The notes beneath the pieces are model-generated. The model saw nothing but the letters and a program-made list of their open reading frames with translations, searched no databases and had not been told where the DNA came from. A stretch of 9,674 bases of DNA from an uncultured Burkholderiales bacterium (GTDB lineage Bacteria > Pseudomonadota > Gammaproteobacteria > Burkholderiales > Burkholderiaceae), in the NCBI GenBank assembly GCA_903845315.1, contig CAIMWY010000366.1:1-9674 (forward strand). The letters run 5' to 3'. Of this stretch, positions 7,140-9,674 are shown one piece after another; the first letter of the stretch is position 1, and the number at the start of each line of letters is the position of its first letter. The translations under genes and the position numbers were made by a program.

Positions 7140-7964
7140 ATGTCACGCATCTATTCACAGTCTTACCTCACCGCCGAGGTGTCCACGGCCCCTGAGACCA
7201 TTGCCCAGGCGGCGCAGTTAGGCTACAGCTTTGTGGGCTTGCGCCTGCTGGCCAACACACCCGGCGGACAGCACCAGCGCCTATTGGGCGACAAGGCAGT
7301 GCTGCGCGAATGTCAAGCACGCCTGGCCGACAGCGGCTTGGGTGTGTTTGATTTAGAGATCATCCGCATCGGCCCCGTGTTTGACCCGACCCCTTACACC
7401 CCCTTGTTCGAAGCAGGTGCCCAGCTCAAAGCGCGGGTGGTGGTGGTGGCCGGTGACGACACCGACTTGAACCGTTTGAGCGACCACTACGCGCAGTTGT
7501 GCGCCCTCATGCAGCCCTATGGCTTGATGGCTGACTTGGAGTTCATGCCTTGGACGGCCGTGCGCCATGCGCGTGAAGCCTTGCAGGTGATCCACAACGC
7601 AGGAAGCCCGTCCAACGCCGGCATCTTGGTCGATGCGCTGCACGTGGCCCGCTCCGACACCTCGTTGGCCGACATCGCCGCGCTGCCGCGCGAATTGCTC
7701 CACTTCGCACAAATTTGCGATGCCCCCACCACCAACGCCCGGGGCAGCACCGACTTGAGTGTGGACGACATGATCCACACCGCCCGCTGCGAACGCTGGT
7801 TGCCCGGTGAAGGCGCCATTGATTTGCACAGCCTGTTTCAGGCTTTGCCACAAGACTTGCTCATCAGCGTGGAAGTGCCGCACCACGAGCGCGCCCGTGC
7901 CGTGGGCGACTTGGCCTGGTCGGGCCAAGCCCTGGCGGCGAGTCGCGCCTTGCTCGACCTTTGA
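7140..7964 (+). CDS. Sugar phosphate isomerase/epimerase-like TIM barrel, possibly dehydroshikimate dehydratase-like
   Basis: A 274-residue protein of the AP-endonuclease-2 / xylose-isomerase-like TIM barrel family, which uses a divalent metal for isomerisation, epimerisation or dehydration of polyol and cyclitol-like substrates. Probable metal ligands follow the family order: E134 (ADLEFMPW), D165 (ILVDALHVAR, with H168), Q191 (FAQICDAP) and E245 (ISVEVPHH). A glutamine as third ligand is the arrangement known from bacterial dehydroshikimate dehydratases such as QuiC/AsbF, while many epimerases have histidine there. With an AroE-like dehydrogenase in the divergent operon this makes a 3-dehydroshikimate-like substrate attractive, but the family is broad and other cyclic or sugar acids are possible. 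AAAGG six bases before the ATG supports the start. It lies 15 bases after the flavoprotein and 17 before the acyl-CoA dehydrogenase, so it is probably co-transcribed. No signal peptide is seen. Confidence 0.88.
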   Translation: MSRIYSQSYLTAEVSTAPETIAQAAQLGYSFVGLRLLANTPGGQHQRLLGDKAVLRECQARLADSGLGVFDLEIIRIGPVFDPTPYTPLFEAGAQLKARVVVVAGDDTDLNRLSDHYAQLCALMQPYGLMADLEFMPWTAVRHAREALQVIHNAGSPSNAGILVDALHVARSDTSLADIAALPRELLHFAQICDAPTTNARGSTDLSVDDMIHTARCERWLPGEGAIDLHSLFQALPQDLLISVEVPHHERARAVGDLAWSGQALAASRALLDL

Positions 7965-7981
7965 TCTGATTTGGAGACCCC

Positions 7982-9142
7982 ATGGATTTCGCCCTCAACG
8001 ATGAACAAAAAATGATGATCGACACCCTGCGTCGCTTCATCGCCGAAGAACTGCACCCGCTCGAGCAGCAGGTGGAAGACCAGGGCTTTCTGGCGCCGGA
8101 GGTGGCCCAAGCCATCCACGCCAAAAGCAAAGCCCTGGGGCTGTATGCCTTGAACATGCCCGAGAAATTTGGCGGCGGCGGCTTGAGCGCGGTCGACCGC
8201 ATGCTGTGTGAAGAGCAGTTTGGCCACACCAGCGACATCTTGATTCGCCGTGCCTTTGGCAATGTGTACGAAGCCTTGTTGGCCTGTGAGGGGGCGCAGA
8301 TTGAGCGTTGGCTCACCCCCTGTGTGCGTGGCGAGCGGGTGTGCGCCATCGCCATCACCGAGTCCGGTGCGGGCTCGGACGCGCAGGGCATCAAAACCCG
8401 GGCCGAGAAAACAGCCACTGGCTGGGTGCTCAACGGTGCCAAGCACTTCATCAGCGACGGCGAGGTGTCCGACTTCTTTCTGGTCTCTGCCAAAACCGGC
8501 GACAAAGAAATTTCCCTCTTCGCAGTGGACAAAGGTCTGCCGGGCTTCACCGTGGGCAAAGACCAAAAAATGATGGGCTTGCGTGGCGCGCCGCACTTGG
8601 AACTGTGGTTTGACAACGTGCCCCTCGAACCCATCGCCATGCTCGGCGGACAAGGCCAGGGCTTCAAAATGGCCATGGGCGTGTTGGGCCAGGTGCGCTT
8701 GGCGCAAGTGGGGGCGCGTGCGGTGGGCAAAGCCAGCCATGTGCTGTCGCTGATGGTGGACTACGCCAAGCAGCGCAAACAGTTTGGCCAAGCCATTGGC
8801 GACTTTCAGATGGTGCAGCAGATGTTGGCCGACAGCGTGATCGAGATCAATGCCGCACGATGGATGGTGCTGCATGCGGCCTGGATGCTGGATCAAGACA
8901 TGGATGCCCGTGACCACATCGCCATGGTCAAGGTGCATGCAGCCGAAACCTTGGGCCGTGTGGTGGACCGCGCCGTGCAGGTGTTTGGTGGCATGGGCTT
9001 TTGCAAAGAGCTGCCGATTGAGCGTTACTACCGTGACGCGCGCATCTACCGCATCTTTGACGGCACCAGCGAAATTCACCGCACCGTCATCGCCAAGCGC
9101 GTCATGAAGCAGGGCGACGCCTTGTTTGAGTTGAACAAATAA
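7982..9142 (+). CDS. Acyl-CoA dehydrogenase with aspartate in place of the usual catalytic glutamate
   Basis: A 386-residue flavoprotein of normal family length, expected to introduce an alpha-beta double bond in an acyl-CoA and pass electrons to ETF. The N-terminal helical domain (about 1-120) is followed by the FAD signature AITESGAGSDAQGIKTRAEK (124-143), NGAKHFISDG and, in the C-terminal helical domain, QRKQFGQAIGDFQMVQQ (264-280), VFGGMGF and RIYRIFDGTSEIHR. The place that is Glu in the YEGT motif of medium-chain type enzymes is D360. The alternative helix-G base used by isovaleryl- and long-chain enzymes is also absent (V238 before R239), so D360 is the only obvious base candidate. A GGAG five bases before the ATG sets the start. 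It stands 13 bases before the CoA-transferase, which would supply its thioester substrate. The acyl group is unknown; a cyclic or branched acid fits the context. Confidence 0.93.
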   Translation: MDFALNDEQKMMIDTLRRFIAEELHPLEQQVEDQGFLAPEVAQAIHAKSKALGLYALNMPEKFGGGGLSAVDRMLCEEQFGHTSDILIRRAFGNVYEALLACEGAQIERWLTPCVRGERVCAIAITESGAGSDAQGIKTRAEKTATGWVLNGAKHFISDGEVSDFFLVSAKTGDKEISLFAVDKGLPGFTVGKDQKMMGLRGAPHLELWFDNVPLEPIAMLGGQGQGFKMAMGVLGQVRLAQVGARAVGKASHVLSLMVDYAKQRKQFGQAIGDFQMVQQMLADSVIEINAARWMVLHAAWMLDQDMDARDHIAMVKVHAAETLGRVVDRAVQVFGGMGFCKELPIERYYRDARIYRIFDGTSEIHRTVIAKRVMKQGDALFELNK

Positions 9143-9155
9143 GCCAGGACAACCC

Positions 9156-9674
9156 ATGAACAAGTTCATGTCGGCCGCCGACGCGGTGGCCTTGATCCGC
9201 GATGGCGACACCGTGGGCCTGATGGGCGGTGGTGGCGGCTTGATGGAAGCCAGTTGTTTGTTTGAAGCGGTGCAAGCGCGCTACCTTCAGACACAACATC
9301 CGCAGCGCCTGACCGTCATCCACGCTTTGGGCATTGGCGACAAAAAAAACCAAAGGCATGAACTGCTTTGCCCACGAGGGTTTGGTCAAACGCGTGGTGG
9401 GTGGGCACTGGGTGTGGTCACCGGCCATGCAGCAACTGGCCGAGGCCGAAAAGATCGAGGCCTACATCTTGCCCGGTGGCGTGTCGTCGCAACTGCTGCG
9501 TGAGATCGGCGCGGGCCGTCCGGGTCTCTTCACGCATGTGGGCTTGGGCACGGTGTGCGACCCGCGCTTGGGCGGCGGCAAGATGAACGCCAGCGCCCAA
9601 GAAGACCTGAGCGAAGTGGTGCAGATGGATGGGCGCGAGTACCTGCGCTACAAACCTTTTCCCATCCACGTGGC
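9156..9674 (+). CDS. Pct/YdiF-like acyl-CoA:acetate/3-ketoacid CoA-transferase, frameshifted and cut by window edge
   Basis: Start of a class I CoA-transferase of the fused alpha-beta type (propionate CoA-transferase Pct / YdiF, about 520 residues), which moves CoA between acyl-CoA and a free acid. ATG 9156 follows AGGA and gives the alpha-subunit N-terminus with [18 protein letters not shown] and [14 protein letters not shown]. At A8 (9342-9349) the frame is lost and the ORF ends at TAA/TGA-type stop by 9503, giving 115 residues. In the +1 frame the family sequence continues without a gap: [21 protein letters not shown], then [37 protein letters not shown], and [11 protein letters not shown] at the right edge. 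Seven A's would restore one frame. The catalytic glutamate of the beta half is outside the window. Either the assembly has one extra A, or the gene is inactive or relies on slippage. The flawless downstream frame argues against old decay. Confidence 0.88.

Noticed and set aside
7838..9211. 457-codon minus-strand ORF opposite the acyl-CoA dehydrogenase
   Set aside because: His-rich shadow translation that also runs across the end of the TIM-barrel gene and into the CoA-transferase. The plus strand has full family motifs and ribosome binding sites.

Overview
The window looks like a chromosomal piece of a betaproteobacterium, most likely Burkholderiales/Comamonadaceae. This rests on high GC, heavy use of TTG and CTG leucine codons, and the style of the encoded proteins. 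It is an inference from composition and protein character, not a database match. It holds the start of a housekeeping gene (miaB, minus strand, cut by the left edge) next to a compact catabolic locus of two divergent operons around an IclR-type regulator.

Layout: 1-1024 (-) is the N-terminal ~341 codons of miaB. 1025-1178 is a spacer with a hairpin and a doubtful small ORF. 1179-3781 (-) is a two-gene operon: an AroE-like dehydrogenase whose TGA overlaps the ATG of a 3-ketosteroid-dehydrogenase-like (KstD-like) flavoprotein. 3782-3908 is the divergent control region, built symmetrically around T3841. 3909-9674 (+) is an operon of iclR-type regulator, KstD-like flavoprotein fused in frame to a NIPSNAP domain, xylose-isomerase-like TIM barrel (dehydroshikimate-dehydratase-like metal site), acyl-CoA dehydrogenase, and a Pct/YdiF-like CoA-transferase. 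The last gene is frameshifted at an A8 run and cut by the right edge. Gaps between + strand genes are 6-17 bases, so they very probably share one transcript.

How the genes may work together (inference): an NAD-dependent alcohol dehydrogenase of the shikimate-dehydrogenase fold makes a ring ketone, two paralogous KstD-like flavoproteins introduce double bonds next to the ketone, and a dehydratase/isomerase-type TIM barrel removes water or rearranges the ring. CoA-transferase and acyl-CoA dehydrogenase then handle the carboxylate as a thioester. This fits degradation of an oxygenated alicyclic (shikimate/quinate- or oxocyclohexane-like) compound under control of the IclR protein. The substrate cannot be read from the sequence.

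Two places look as if one extra base sits in a homopolymer: A8 at 9342-9349, which breaks the CoA-transferase, and C4 at 6471-6474, which joins the flavoprotein to the NIPSNAP domain. Both should be checked against reads before biological meaning is attached to them. No RNA genes, CRISPR arrays, insertion sequences or attachment sites were seen.
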